Part shown: piece after piece, positions 1 to 7,512 of the stretch
Layout: each line of letters opens with the position of its first letter
Numbering within the stretch: position 1 is the stretch's first letter
Assembly (NCBI GenBank): GCA_900313285.1
Contig: OMQP01000001.1
Location: 1 to 40,141 of the forward strand
Direction: 5' to 3'
DNA: 40,141 bases
Source: an uncultured Pseudomonadota bacterium
GTDB taxonomy: Bacteria; Pseudomonadota; Alphaproteobacteria; Rs-D84
Notes under the pieces: model-generated
The model's database searches: none
The model's input: the letters and a program-made list of their open reading frames with translations, nothing else
Told to the model about the DNA's origin: nothing
Translations under genes and position numbers: made by a program

Positions 1-626
1 CGTTTAAGATATGTTATTGCATTATCAAAATCGCCACTGTCTAAAAAATATATTCCGGACAAATACATTAATGCAGGATTCATGATTTCACGAAACGCCA
101 ACCAATCGCTAGTGTTTTTATTTATAAATTCTTTTATATCTTCATTTTCATAAATTCTGTTTTTGTTTTCTTCAATCATTTTTTCGTATTGTCGTGACAT
201 ATTTTTTTGGCGTTCATATGATTGATTTATTACTACACGCACATTATTGAAATCTTGTTGTGCCAACAAATCCCATATTTGATAATATGATACAAATAAA
301 GAATCCATCATGTATGGTTTATAAGAATTGACCGCCTGGCCAAGTAATAGCCCAGTGGCTTCACGAGAAATAGATGAAGATGTTTCGTGCAAATTTCTTT
401 TGTTGAATTCTTCAAAAGTTAAATCGCTTTCTTTGAATTTATTTGCATGGAACAGGGCGGCCCCATTTATTAACAAATCAAGATTGCTTTGATCTTTTGC
501 ATTTGAATCATCGGTTATTTCAAAATCAGATTTTGCAAAATTATTTTGAATATTATCAAGACGTGATTGTACCGTCGCGGCACATCCGTATAAAAACAAT
601 AAACAAATAATAATTATTTTGCGCAT
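1..626 (-). CDS. Lipoprotein with TPR-like repeats, COG3014-like (3' end outside window)
   Basis: The reading frame is open from an ATG at 626 to the window edge, about 208 codons. It begins MRKIIIICLLFLYGC, a lipoprotein signal peptide whose lipobox (LYGC) places the lipidated cysteine at residue 15. The mature part is helical, with pieces such as NGAALFHANKFKESDLTFEE and LYLSG-like turns near the edge (MYLSGIYFLDSGDFDNAITY), which read as TPR-like helix pairs. This resembles the COG3014 lipoproteins, but the match is from memory only. It starts 18 bp after the VirD4 stop, so the two are probably co-transcribed. It probably sits in the outer membrane or periplasm. The function is unknown and the C-terminus is not visible. 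Confidence 0.8.
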   Translation of the reverse strand, partial: MRKIIIICLLFLYGCAATVQSRLDNIQNNFAKSDFEITDDSNAKDQSNLDLLINGAALFHANKFKESDLTFEEFNKRNLHETSSSISREATGLLLGQAVNSYKPYMMDSLFVSYYQIWDLLAQQDFNNVRVVINQSYERQKNMSRQYEKMIEENKNRIYENEDIKEFINKNTSDWLAFREIMNPALMYLSGIYFLDSGDFDNAITYLK

Positions 627-644
627 GTGGTTAGTATAAACCGA

Positions 645-2915
645 TTAATGCAAAGGTTCCAATATTTTTATTTCTTTTGTTTGCGGATTTAAAACGCAAG
701 GATTTCCTTCGTAGCCCATAATCGCATGATGTGATGGAATTAAAAATTCAGGTAATGGTGAAGATTCACCAAGCGCGATTTTTTCCAAAAGTTTTTTCTG
801 AATAGGTGTTTTGTTCATATAATATTGTATGTTTGTCGCTTCTATTGGGCGATGATACCAACCTTGATAAATAACCAATTGTTTATCTTTTGGTAATTTC
901 ATGATATCCATTTCAGTATAAAGCCATTCTTCTTTTGGCTTTTTTACCTCTTTACCGTCTTTGTCTTTTTCAATTTTTTCTGTTTTTTTCATCCCAATCA
1001 TTTCAACAAATTTATGTGCAGTATCAAAATCATTTTGACGTAAAACAATTTTTGCAGCGGTTGTTGATATAATTGTTGATGCAGCATCTGCACCATATTT
1101 TTCCTGAATCTGATGGATGTCTTGCCCAATGATTAAATAAGATACTTTGCATCCACGACCTAAATCTGGCCCCTGAATAACCGCATCTAATTTTTGCATT
1201 TTTGGCATTTCATCTAAAGCAAACAAAACAGGGTATGGACCAACACGTTCACCATCGACAATGGTGTCTGGAGTATGTGCCAATAAATAACTCGACATCA
1301 GTTCAATGAATATAGCAGTAATAGGGTTCACTGCTTGGGCATCGACCAAGTTCACGGATAAATAAACACTTACTGGTTTAATTTTACCATCTCGCGGATC
1401 TTTCATTCCACGTAAATCAGCAAAATGGAAGTCGGAATGACTTGTTCTGTTGCGAACGGCAGCATTACGGAATATCGCTAACCCTTCAACCATTGTTGAT
1501 AATATAGATCCGCGTTCTTTATCTGGGGTATTCGCTAATTGTGTTAATTCCGATACTGCACGATGTGCGTACGAAAAACGACGCGCTTCTTCGACTGCTT
1601 CTAATAATAAATCTTTCATTGGGTCTGCCATCATAACCATTTGGTCGCCCTGACGTCTGCGTTCTTCCATTTGTTCGGCAATTGCAACCTGACTTGATGT
1701 CAACCAATCAAGAATCATAGAAAGTGATGCTTCTTTGCCATGCCATGCATCTGGAATGTGAGCCCATGTTCCAACATGTACATAATTTGTTGTATTTAAT
1801 TCACCACGTTGTAACAAAGAATATGCAGCGTACGCATTTGGATCATTCATCATGGATAAATAATAATCACCCAAAACAGCGGCGTCATCACTGTTAAATG
1901 TTCCGTTATTTATACGTGCATAAAAATAATCATCAGCTTTTGCACGTTCAACCTTGGATACAATAAAATTGACCAATCCAGATAATCCTGCGCGTCCAGT
2001 GTTCGCCCAGTGCGGATCTGCATTTGCGCCTTTTGCGTCTGGAACCAGAACTTTGCAAATGGCATCGATATACAAATCGCGTTGTTCTGGATTATACGGA
2101 ACATGTTCAGGTGACAATGGATTCCATGATGGGTAATATATACCACGTTCTGGTTCGTCCTGACCCGCCCAATTCATAATAAATACAGGACCTATAGTTG
2201 CACGATATGCAGAAGTTTTTTGTTTTAATTCTGGTTTTGGATCGTTAATAATCATGGATACCCCATCACAGTCCAAAATAGTTGGAACTATAACGCCGGT
2301 TGTTTTACCAGTTCCTGGAGGTGCAACGCACAAGGCAGACAAACATTCATCCATCATTAATGGTGTATCTTTACCCTTGTACTTGAAATACCCCAATACC
2401 ATCATGAAACCATGGAATAAACCTTCTTTGTTTTTGAAATCTGCAGCCATTTGTTTAATATCATCGACGGTTGCTTTGCGGGAAGATTTTTCATCGTAAT
2501 TGTCTTTGCCAGCCGGGTTAAATTCGGCCTTTAATGTATCGTCAACCAAGAAATAATATGCGATTATTGGTAATAATGGTGTTATGGACGCAATGTCTGG
2601 GTGTTGCATAGTGCGTGCAATCCAATATGGTATTTCTGCTATAACAGACATACCAAGCGTCATAAACATATTCTTTATATATATAATAACCCAATGTTGT
2701 GTGGCAATTCCCCATCCATAACGCCATATATGTTCAACAGCAAAAGACAGCCCAAACGCGAATGCGCATATCAACCAAATACCGACATTCCAGCGCATAT
2801 TCCAAAATTTACGAGCCACAGGTGCCTGTTCGTGTTCTTTGTATGCGCTTGATTCAAAGATCTTTAAACCTTTGCCTTTGCCACTGCTAGAGAAAATGTT
2901 GAACTTTATTGCCAT
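645..2915 (-). CDS. virD4: VirD4/TraG-type type IV secretion coupling ATPase
   Basis: A 756-residue protein. N-terminal hydrophobic segments at about 43-62, 76-98 and 111-125 are followed by a cytosolic P-loop ATPase. Walker A is VAPPGTGKTTG (about 197-207), followed by the family motif NDPKPEL; Walker B is PVLFALDEMPKM (562-573), followed by the GRGCKVSYLIIGQD block. These are hallmarks of type IV secretion coupling proteins, which dock substrates at the inner membrane and feed them to the secretion channel. No other VirB gene is visible, so the rest of the system must lie elsewhere or be absent. The start codon sits 7 bases after an extended -10 (TGATATAAT on this strand), so the mRNA may be leaderless. 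Confidence 0.93.
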   Translation of the reverse strand: MAIKFNIFSSSGKGKGLKIFESSAYKEHEQAPVARKFWNMRWNVGIWLICAFAFGLSFAVEHIWRYGWGIATQHWVIIYIKNMFMTLGMSVIAEIPYWIARTMQHPDIASITPLLPIIAYYFLVDDTLKAEFNPAGKDNYDEKSSRKATVDDIKQMAADFKNKEGLFHGFMMVLGYFKYKGKDTPLMMDECLSALCVAPPGTGKTTGVIVPTILDCDGVSMIINDPKPELKQKTSAYRATIGPVFIMNWAGQDEPERGIYYPSWNPLSPEHVPYNPEQRDLYIDAICKVLVPDAKGANADPHWANTGRAGLSGLVNFIVSKVERAKADDYFYARINNGTFNSDDAAVLGDYYLSMMNDPNAYAAYSLLQRGELNTTNYVHVGTWAHIPDAWHGKEASLSMILDWLTSSQVAIAEQMEERRRQGDQMVMMADPMKDLLLEAVEEARRFSYAHRAVSELTQLANTPDKERGSILSTMVEGLAIFRNAAVRNRTSHSDFHFADLRGMKDPRDGKIKPVSVYLSVNLVDAQAVNPITAIFIELMSSYLLAHTPDTIVDGERVGPYPVLFALDEMPKMQKLDAVIQGPDLGRGCKVSYLIIGQDIHQIQEKYGADAASTIISTTAAKIVLRQNDFDTAHKFVEMIGMKKTEKIEKDKDGKEVKKPKEEWLYTEMDIMKLPKDKQLVIYQGWYHRPIEATNIQYYMNKTPIQKKLLEKIALGESSPLPEFLIPSHHAIMGYEGNPCVLNPQTKEIKILEPLH

Positions 2916-2922
2916 GATTGTT

Positions 2923-2931
2923 ATTATATCA
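2923..2931 (-). promoter_or_regulatory. Extended -10 promoter of virD4
   Basis: On the minus strand the sequence reads TGATATAAT, an extended -10 element. Only seven bases separate it from the virD4 ATG, and no Shine-Dalgarno sequence fits between. The expected transcription start is therefore at or next to the A of the start codon. Confidence 0.55.
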
Positions 2932-2966
2932 TAAAAATAAACCTTTTTATACCAAAAGATTTAAAA

Positions 2967-3626
2967 ATGCAAAATATACCAAGAATATATATCAAAGATA
3001 AAATAGAATCTGGAAAATCATTGCCTGTTGATAAAGATATTGTTCATTATTTGCGTCATGTTATGCGTCGAAATGATTGTTTGGTTTTTAATTCTGGGTT
3101 GGAATATACGGCGGCACTTAGTGATGATAATAAAAATATTATTATTGGTGAACAAACAGATCATGTCGACCCAAGTAATGATTTGATTTTTTGTTTTGCA
3201 CCAATTAAAAAGCTGGACGAAATGTTAAATATGGTGACACAAATGGGTGTTGCTGTTTTGCAACCTGTTATAACAGAACGCACAGTTGCACATCATGTAA
3301 ATTGGGAACGTATGCAGAAAATTATAACAGAAGCATCTGAACAATCTGGTCGTAACAGTGTACCAGAATTACGCAATCCAATTAAATTTGAAGAATTAGA
3401 TTTAACAAATTTGATTGTTGCGGACGAACGATTCGCACATGGTAAAAAAGGCACAAAACAAACTGTTTCTGGGAATCGAGTTTTTATAGGACCCGAAGGT
3501 GGCTTTTCATTGTCTGAATTTGAAAAAATGGACGCATCAGGTGTAAAAGGTTTATCGCTGGGTCAAACAATTTTACGTGCAGAAGTTGCTGCGGTTGTGT
3601 CTGTATCAAAGGTGTTAGATAAATGA
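2967..3626 (+). CDS. rsmE: 16S rRNA m3U1498 methyltransferase RsmE
   Basis: A 219-residue SPOUT-class methyltransferase expected to N3-methylate U1498 of 16S rRNA using S-adenosylmethionine. The family signatures are clear: FCFAPIKKLDEMLNMVTQMG (about 75-94), the GPEGGF motif (175-180) and SLGQTILRAEVAA (197-209), which form the knotted cofactor site. The N-terminal part matches the PUA-like RNA-binding domain. It diverges from virD4 with a 51-bp gap and overlaps rluB by four bases (ATGA), so the two are translationally coupled. Coupling two rRNA-modifying enzymes makes functional sense. No strong Shine-Dalgarno precedes the ATG. Confidence 0.93.
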   Translation: MQNIPRIYIKDKIESGKSLPVDKDIVHYLRHVMRRNDCLVFNSGLEYTAALSDDNKNIIIGEQTDHVDPSNDLIFCFAPIKKLDEMLNMVTQMGVAVLQPVITERTVAHHVNWERMQKIITEASEQSGRNSVPELRNPIKFEELDLTNLIVADERFAHGKKGTKQTVSGNRVFIGPEGGFSLSEFEKMDASGVKGLSLGQTILRAEVAAVVSVSKVLDK

Positions 3627-4330
3627 GTACACGTTTAGCAAAATTTTTATCTGATTCTGGCGTTGCTTCGCGTCGTAGCGCAGAAGATTTAATTAAATCT
3701 GGTGTTGTATCTGTGAATGGAAAGATTATAGATACGCCAGTATTCTTTGTTGATGGAAATGAAAAAATTTGTGTAAATGGTATTGAAATAGAAAAATCAA
3801 ATGAAACAAAATTATATATGTTTTATAAACCACTTAACACTATGACAACAACAAAAGATCCGTTGGGGCGTAAAACTATATATGATGTATTGGATAAAAA
3901 ATATAGAAATTTAAAATACATTGGTCGTCTTGATTTTAAAACAACAGGTTTATTGCTTTTAACCAACAATGGTGAATTGGCAAGACAAATGTCTTTGCCT
4001 AAAAATCATATTCCGCGTACTTATATTGCTACTGTTGATAAATATTCAAAAAATAATTTAGATATCGCACGTCATGGTGTGGTTGTTGATGGTATAAAAT
4101 ATCGCCCTATGAAAATAGAAACAATAGATGAACATAATTTAAAAGTCACAGTAGAAGAGGGTAAAAAGAACGAAATTCGAATCGTTTTGAAACATATTGG
4201 TTCGCCTGTTAAGGCATTACATCGTATTTCGTATGGATCGTTTGTATTGGGTGATTTAGGTGTTGGAAAAATTTTAGAAATAGATAAGAAAACAATTGAC
4301 GCATGCTTAAAAAAATTGCTAAAATTATAA
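3623..4330 (+). CDS. rluB: RsuA/RluB-family ribosomal RNA pseudouridine synthase
   Basis: A 235-residue protein with an N-terminal S4 RNA-binding domain (about 3-60; RLAKFLSDSGVASRRSAEDL) and a pseudouridine synthase domain. The catalytic motif is GRLDFKTTGLLLLTNNGELA (101-120), with Asp104 as the expected nucleophile. The family isomerises a specific uridine in 23S (RluB/E/F) or 16S (RsuA) rRNA. The S4 domain and length favour RluB, but paralogue identity cannot be fixed without alignment. Its ATG overlaps the rsmE stop. Confidence 0.88.
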   Translation: MSTRLAKFLSDSGVASRRSAEDLIKSGVVSVNGKIIDTPVFFVDGNEKICVNGIEIEKSNETKLYMFYKPLNTMTTTKDPLGRKTIYDVLDKKYRNLKYIGRLDFKTTGLLLLTNNGELARQMSLPKNHIPRTYIATVDKYSKNNLDIARHGVVVDGIKYRPMKIETIDEHNLKVTVEEGKKNEIRIVLKHIGSPVKALHRISYGSFVLGDLGVGKILEIDKKTIDACLKKLLKL

Positions 4331-4352
4331 ATATGAAGAGAGGGAGTTTTTT

Positions 4353-5315
4353 ATGAAAAAAGCAAAAAACACAAAAAAAGTACAACCAGCAACAAAGAAA
4401 ATCGTTGCAAAAGAACCATGCTGTGCCAGCAGCGTTTGGTCGTGGACGATTTATGTTTATTGGTTTATTATCTTGTTCTTTATTGCGATAACTTTTTATA
4501 TTATTGGACGCAGTCATGAATTTTTGCATCCTGCACCAAGAAATGTTGTTGTCACAGAAGAAGCTTTAATACAACCTGATGATTATATCGCTTCTGCAAA
4601 AGAAAAATTGATTGCTGGCAATATTGAGGAAGCAATTACAGAATTAAATGCTGCGGTTGATGCAAATGCATCTTCTAATCTGTATGCTTTTCGTGGTGAA
4701 GCATATATGCAAACAGGGGAATATCAAAAAGCATTGGAAGATTTTGATTCTGCCATTGAAATTGACGGTATGAACGCGGTTGCTTTCTATGACAGATCGT
4801 TGTTGAATACACGTCTTGAAAATTATGAAGCTGCATTAGCAGATATAAATAACGCTTTGGCTGCACAATCTATGAAGCCATCTGATATTTTGAATATGCG
4901 TAATTTATATGCAAAACGTGGTCAATTGAATTTATGGTTGAAAAATTGGCAGGGGGCAATCGCTGATTATACAAATTCACTTGCACGTTCAGAAGGCAGT
5001 GTTTCTGCAAATGTTTATGCTGAACGTGCAGAAGCGTACACTGCGATGGGCGATTATGAAAGCGCGGTCAATGATTACACTTCTGCTGTTCGTATAATCA
5101 GTGAACAAATCCAGGCAGCACCAACCCAAGAAGAACGTGAAATGCAATCAAGCAATGCGATGGCTTATTTCGAAAAATCTGCTGCATTGAATTTGAATTT
5201 GGGTAAAACAGATGCGGCAAAGACAGATTTAGAATCTGCATTTGCTATCGCTGTTGCTCTGAATGATGAAGAGAGTATCGAAAGAATTCAAAATTTAATA
5301 AATGGTTTGAATTAG
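4353..5315 (+). CDS. Membrane-anchored TPR protein
   Basis: A 320-residue protein. A lysine-rich, cytoplasmic-type N-terminus is followed by one transmembrane helix (about 29-53, WTIYVYWFIILFFIAITFYI). At least four TPR units then run from about residue 76 to the end, for example YAFRGEAYMQTGEYQKALED and YAERAEAYTAMGDYESAVND. The TPR part should lie in the periplasm as a scaffold for protein contacts; the partner is unknown. A good Shine-Dalgarno (GAGAGGGAG) precedes the ATG. It lies 22 bp after rluB and ends at a strong terminator, so it probably closes the rsmE-rluB transcript. Confidence 0.82.
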   Translation: MKKAKNTKKVQPATKKIVAKEPCCASSVWSWTIYVYWFIILFFIAITFYIIGRSHEFLHPAPRNVVVTEEALIQPDDYIASAKEKLIAGNIEEAITELNAAVDANASSNLYAFRGEAYMQTGEYQKALEDFDSAIEIDGMNAVAFYDRSLLNTRLENYEAALADINNALAAQSMKPSDILNMRNLYAKRGQLNLWLKNWQGAIADYTNSLARSEGSVSANVYAERAEAYTAMGDYESAVNDYTSAVRIISEQIQAAPTQEEREMQSSNAMAYFEKSAALNLNLGKTDAAKTDLESAFAIAVALNDEESIERIQNLINGLN

Positions 5316-5320
5316 TAAAA

Positions 5321-5348
5321 AAATCCGCCAATACGGCGGATTTTTTTT
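5321..5348 (+). terminator. Rho-independent terminator after the TPR gene
   Basis: A 9-bp stem, AAATCCGCC/GGCGGATTT, with a 5-nt loop (AATAC) and an eight-T run. The A-run before the stem means it could also work in reverse. Its last bases contribute to the next promoter (-35 at 5347). Confidence 0.92.
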
Positions 5349-5375
5349 GACTTTTGTTTTTTCTTGTAATAAAAT
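5347..5375 (+). promoter_or_regulatory. Sigma70-type promoter P1 of the thrS leader
   Basis: TTGACT (5347-5352), a 17-bp spacer, then TAAAAT (5370-5375). The predicted start site, about seven bases downstream, coincides with the ATG of the leader ORF at 5382. The leader transcript would therefore begin with its own start codon. Confidence 0.65.
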
Positions 5376-5381
5376 ACGGAC

Positions 5382-5438
5382 ATGTTTTATAAGTTATTTA
5401 TCTTCACAGCTACAACTACAACCCCTTTGGGGGTCTAG
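5382..5438 (+). CDS. Candidate threonine-rich leader peptide of thrS (18 aa)
   Basis: The short ORF encodes MFYKLFIFTATTTTPLGV. Five of the six residues from 9 to 14 are threonine, directly upstream of threonyl-tRNA synthetase. This is the layout of amino-acid leader peptides in attenuators such as E. coli thrL and pheM. There is no Shine-Dalgarno; the ATG sits where P1 should start, so the ORF is probably leaderless. A hairpin (ACCCC/GGGGT, loop TTTG) overlaps its last codons, where a ribosome paused on the threonine codons would block folding. A clear U-tract terminator after the hairpin is missing, so the mechanism is inferred. Confidence 0.6.
   Translation: MFYKLFIFTATTTTPLGV
5421..5434 (+). 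promoter_or_regulatory. GC hairpin in the thrS leader
   Basis: The stem is ACCCC (5421-5425) with GGGGT (5430-5434) around a TTTG loop. It may extend outward through CTA/TAG. It begins at the last threonine codon of the leader ORF and spans its proline, leucine, glycine and valine codons. It is the only GC-rich structure in an otherwise AT-rich leader. The bases that follow are not a proper U-run, so it may act through pausing or Rho rather than as an intrinsic terminator. Confidence 0.45.
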
Positions 5439-5447
5439 ATTTCTATA

Positions 5448-5476
5448 TTGCGATTATTTTTCGCACGTACTATAAT
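5448..5476 (+). promoter_or_regulatory. Sigma70-type promoter P2 of thrS
   Basis: TTGCGA (5448-5453), a 17-bp spacer, then TATAAT (5471-5476), 47 bp upstream of the thrS ATG. The -35 is part of an inverted repeat, TGCGA (5449-5453) with TCGCA (5461-5465). This promoter lies after the leader ORF and would give transcripts that bypass any leader control. Confidence 0.6.
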
Positions 5477-5523
5477 AAGCAAGCAATTTAATAAAATTTA
5501 TAAAATAAAAAAGAAGGTTAATT

Positions 5524-7257
5524 ATGTCTTATCCTATTGAAATAATCCGTCATTCATTGGCACATGTGATGGCGGCAGCTGTGCAAAAATTACATCCTGA
5601 TGTGAAATTTGCAGGTGGTCCTGCAATTGAAAACGGTTTCTATTATGATTTTGATACAGAATACCGTTTCAGCGAAGAAGATTTTGCAGCTATTGAAAAA
5701 GAAATGAAATCTTTGATTAAATCTGATGGTCGTTTTGACAGACGTGAAATATCGTTAGATGAAGCCAAAGAATTATTTAAAGACCAACCATATAAAATGG
5801 AATGGTTGAATGAATATGATGCAAATGGCGAAGTATTATCTGTTTATTCTTTCCGTGATTTTACAGATCTTTGCCGTGGTCCACACGTTGCGTCTTCTAA
5901 AGATTTACCAAAAGATGGTTTCAAAATAAGAAGTGTTGCAGGTGCATATTGGAAAGGCGATTCGAAAAACAAAATGTTACAACGTATTTATGTTGATGCA
6001 TTTGAAAGCGCAGAAGCATTGGAAGAATTTTTGAAAATGCAGGAAGAAGCGGCTGCGCGTGACAATCGTAAACTGGGTAAAGATATGGATTTGTTCCATT
6101 TTGAACCAGAATATGCCCCAGGTGCTGTTTTTTGGCATGACAAAGGATATAAAATTTATCGTAAATTAATTGAATATATTCGCGCACGTCAGGAAAAGGC
6201 AGGGTATTTTGAAATATCAACGCCTTCTGTGATGGACAGATGTTTATGGGAAAAATCAGGACATTGGGCAAAATATGGTGCGCACAATTATTCTGGTACA
6301 ACCCAAGATGGCAAAGTTTTCTGTGTGAAACCTATGTCTTGTCCTGGCGGCATGTTGGTATTTGGTAATGGTTTGAAATCATATAAAGATTTGCCATTGT
6401 ATTTGGCAGAATTTGGTAAAGTAAATCGTTACGAAGCTGCAGGTGCGTTGGCTGGTTTGATGCGTGTTCGTGAATTTACTCAAGACGATGCCCATATCTT
6501 TTGTACGGAAGATCAGTTGGAAGATGAAGTTGTAAAAATTTTACGTTTCATCAAAGATATTTATGGGAAATTTGGTTTTGATAAAATCACGATGAAATTA
6601 GCAACGCGTCCATTGTCTGAATTCCGTATAGGAAGTGATGAAGTTTGGGATAAAGCGGAAGGCGCGCTTAAAAACGCGTTGGAAAAGAACGGAATCGCAT
6701 ACGAGATTGCAGAAAATGACGCTGCGTTCTATGGACCAAAAATAGACAACTATTTAAAAGATTCTATGGGACGTGTATGGCAATGTGGTACGGTCCAATT
6801 GGATATGAATTTGCCAGAAAGATTTGATTTATCTTATATTGGCGAAGATGGCGAAAAACATCGTCCAATTATGTTGCATCGTGCAATGTTAGGATCTATT
6901 GAAAGATTTATGGGAATATTGCTTGAATCAACGGGTGGGGCATTACCATTATGGTTGTCACCAGAACCGGTGGTTGTCGTTCCTGTATCTGAAAAATATA
7001 AAGATTATGCGGACGAAGTTGTTTCATCTCTGAAAGAATCAGGTGTAAATGCACGTGGTGATTTGCGTGATGAAAAAGTGAATTATAAAGTTCGTGAATT
7101 ATCATTGTCAAAAACACCAATCATCGCAGTTGTCGGTGAAAAAGAAATGGCAGATAAATCGGTTACGTTGCGTTATCTTGGCAAAGAAGGTCAGGAAGTT
7201 AAATCACTGGCTGAATTTGTTGAATATATGAAAAACGCGATTAAGATGCCGTTATAA
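5524..7257 (+). CDS. thrS: Threonyl-tRNA synthetase, form lacking the TGS domain
   Basis: A 577-residue class II synthetase charging tRNA-Thr. The protein opens directly in the editing domain: HSLAH (His10, His14) and DLCRGPH (Cys117, His121) are its zinc/editing residues. Catalytic-domain zinc ligands are Cys273 (MSCPG), His324 (FTQDDAH) and His452 (MLHRA); motif 2 is VREFTQDDAH and motif 3 is GSIERFMG. The C-terminal anticodon-binding domain is intact (PVVVVPVSE onward). E. coli ThrRS has about 642 residues, and the missing piece is the N-terminal TGS domain of about 60. The start is supported by AAGAAGG six bases upstream. A GC-rich terminator follows the stop. Confidence 0.97.
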   Translation: MSYPIEIIRHSLAHVMAAAVQKLHPDVKFAGGPAIENGFYYDFDTEYRFSEEDFAAIEKEMKSLIKSDGRFDRREISLDEAKELFKDQPYKMEWLNEYDANGEVLSVYSFRDFTDLCRGPHVASSKDLPKDGFKIRSVAGAYWKGDSKNKMLQRIYVDAFESAEALEEFLKMQEEAAARDNRKLGKDMDLFHFEPEYAPGAVFWHDKGYKIYRKLIEYIRARQEKAGYFEISTPSVMDRCLWEKSGHWAKYGAHNYSGTTQDGKVFCVKPMSCPGGMLVFGNGLKSYKDLPLYLAEFGKVNRYEAAGALAGLMRVREFTQDDAHIFCTEDQLEDEVVKILRFIKDIYGKFGFDKITMKLATRPLSEFRIGSDEVWDKAEGALKNALEKNGIAYEIAENDAAFYGPKIDNYLKDSMGRVWQCGTVQLDMNLPERFDLSYIGEDGEKHRPIMLHRAMLGSIERFMGILLESTGGALPLWLSPEPVVVVPVSEKYKDYADEVVSSLKESGVNARGDLRDEKVNYKVRELSLSKTPIIAVVGEKEMADKSVTLRYLGKEGQEVKSLAEFVEYMKNAIKMPL

Positions 7258-7264
7258 AAAAACA

Positions 7265-7292
7265 GGGCGCGATTTTTCGCGCCCTTATATAT
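7265..7292 (+). terminator. Terminator after thrS
   Basis: An 8-bp GC-rich stem, GGGCGCGA/TCGCGCCC, with a TTTT loop, starting eight bases after the thrS stop. The 3' tail (TTATATATAT) is only moderately U-rich, so some read-through into the next gene is possible. Confidence 0.75.
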
Positions 7293-7309
7293 ATAAGGAA
7301 TAAAAGGAC

Positions 7310-7450
7310 ATGAAAAAAATATTATTATTTGTTGCATTGTGTTCGGTTGTCGTTACGGTGGCTGGATGTTGTAAATGTGAAAATGAACCTGTTATTGAAG
7401 AAAATCATAAATTAATTGTTCCACCTAATTTTGGAAATATGCCAAAATAA
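7310..7450 (+). CDS. Micro-lipoprotein with BamF/DUF3035-like tail (46 aa)
   Basis: The ORF encodes 46 residues: a classic lipoprotein signal (MKKILLFVALCSVVVTVAGC, lipid at Cys20) and a mature part of only 27 residues that starts CCKCEN and ends HKLIVPPNFGNMPK. The Leu-x-Val-Pro-Pro-(Asp/Asn)-Phe segment resembles the conserved stretch of alphaproteobacterial DUF3035/BamF lipoproteins, accessory parts of the outer-membrane BAM machinery. That likeness is from memory and covers few residues. The start has AAAAGGA nearby. It is free-standing between the thrS terminator and the next promoter. Confidence 0.72.
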   Translation: MKKILLFVALCSVVVTVAGCCKCENEPVIEENHKLIVPPNFGNMPK

Positions 7451-7471
7451 TTTTGGTTTGTGCTTTTTTTA

Positions 7472-7480
7472 TGATATAAT
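7472..7480 (+). promoter_or_regulatory. Extended -10 promoter of the SPOR gene
   Basis: TGATATAAT preceded by a T-rich stretch and a weak TTGGTT-like -35. The start site is expected near 7487, giving a short leader before the SPOR ORF. Confidence 0.55.
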
Positions 7481-7512
7481 ATATCCATGATAATTCAAAA
7501 ATGGGGGAAATC

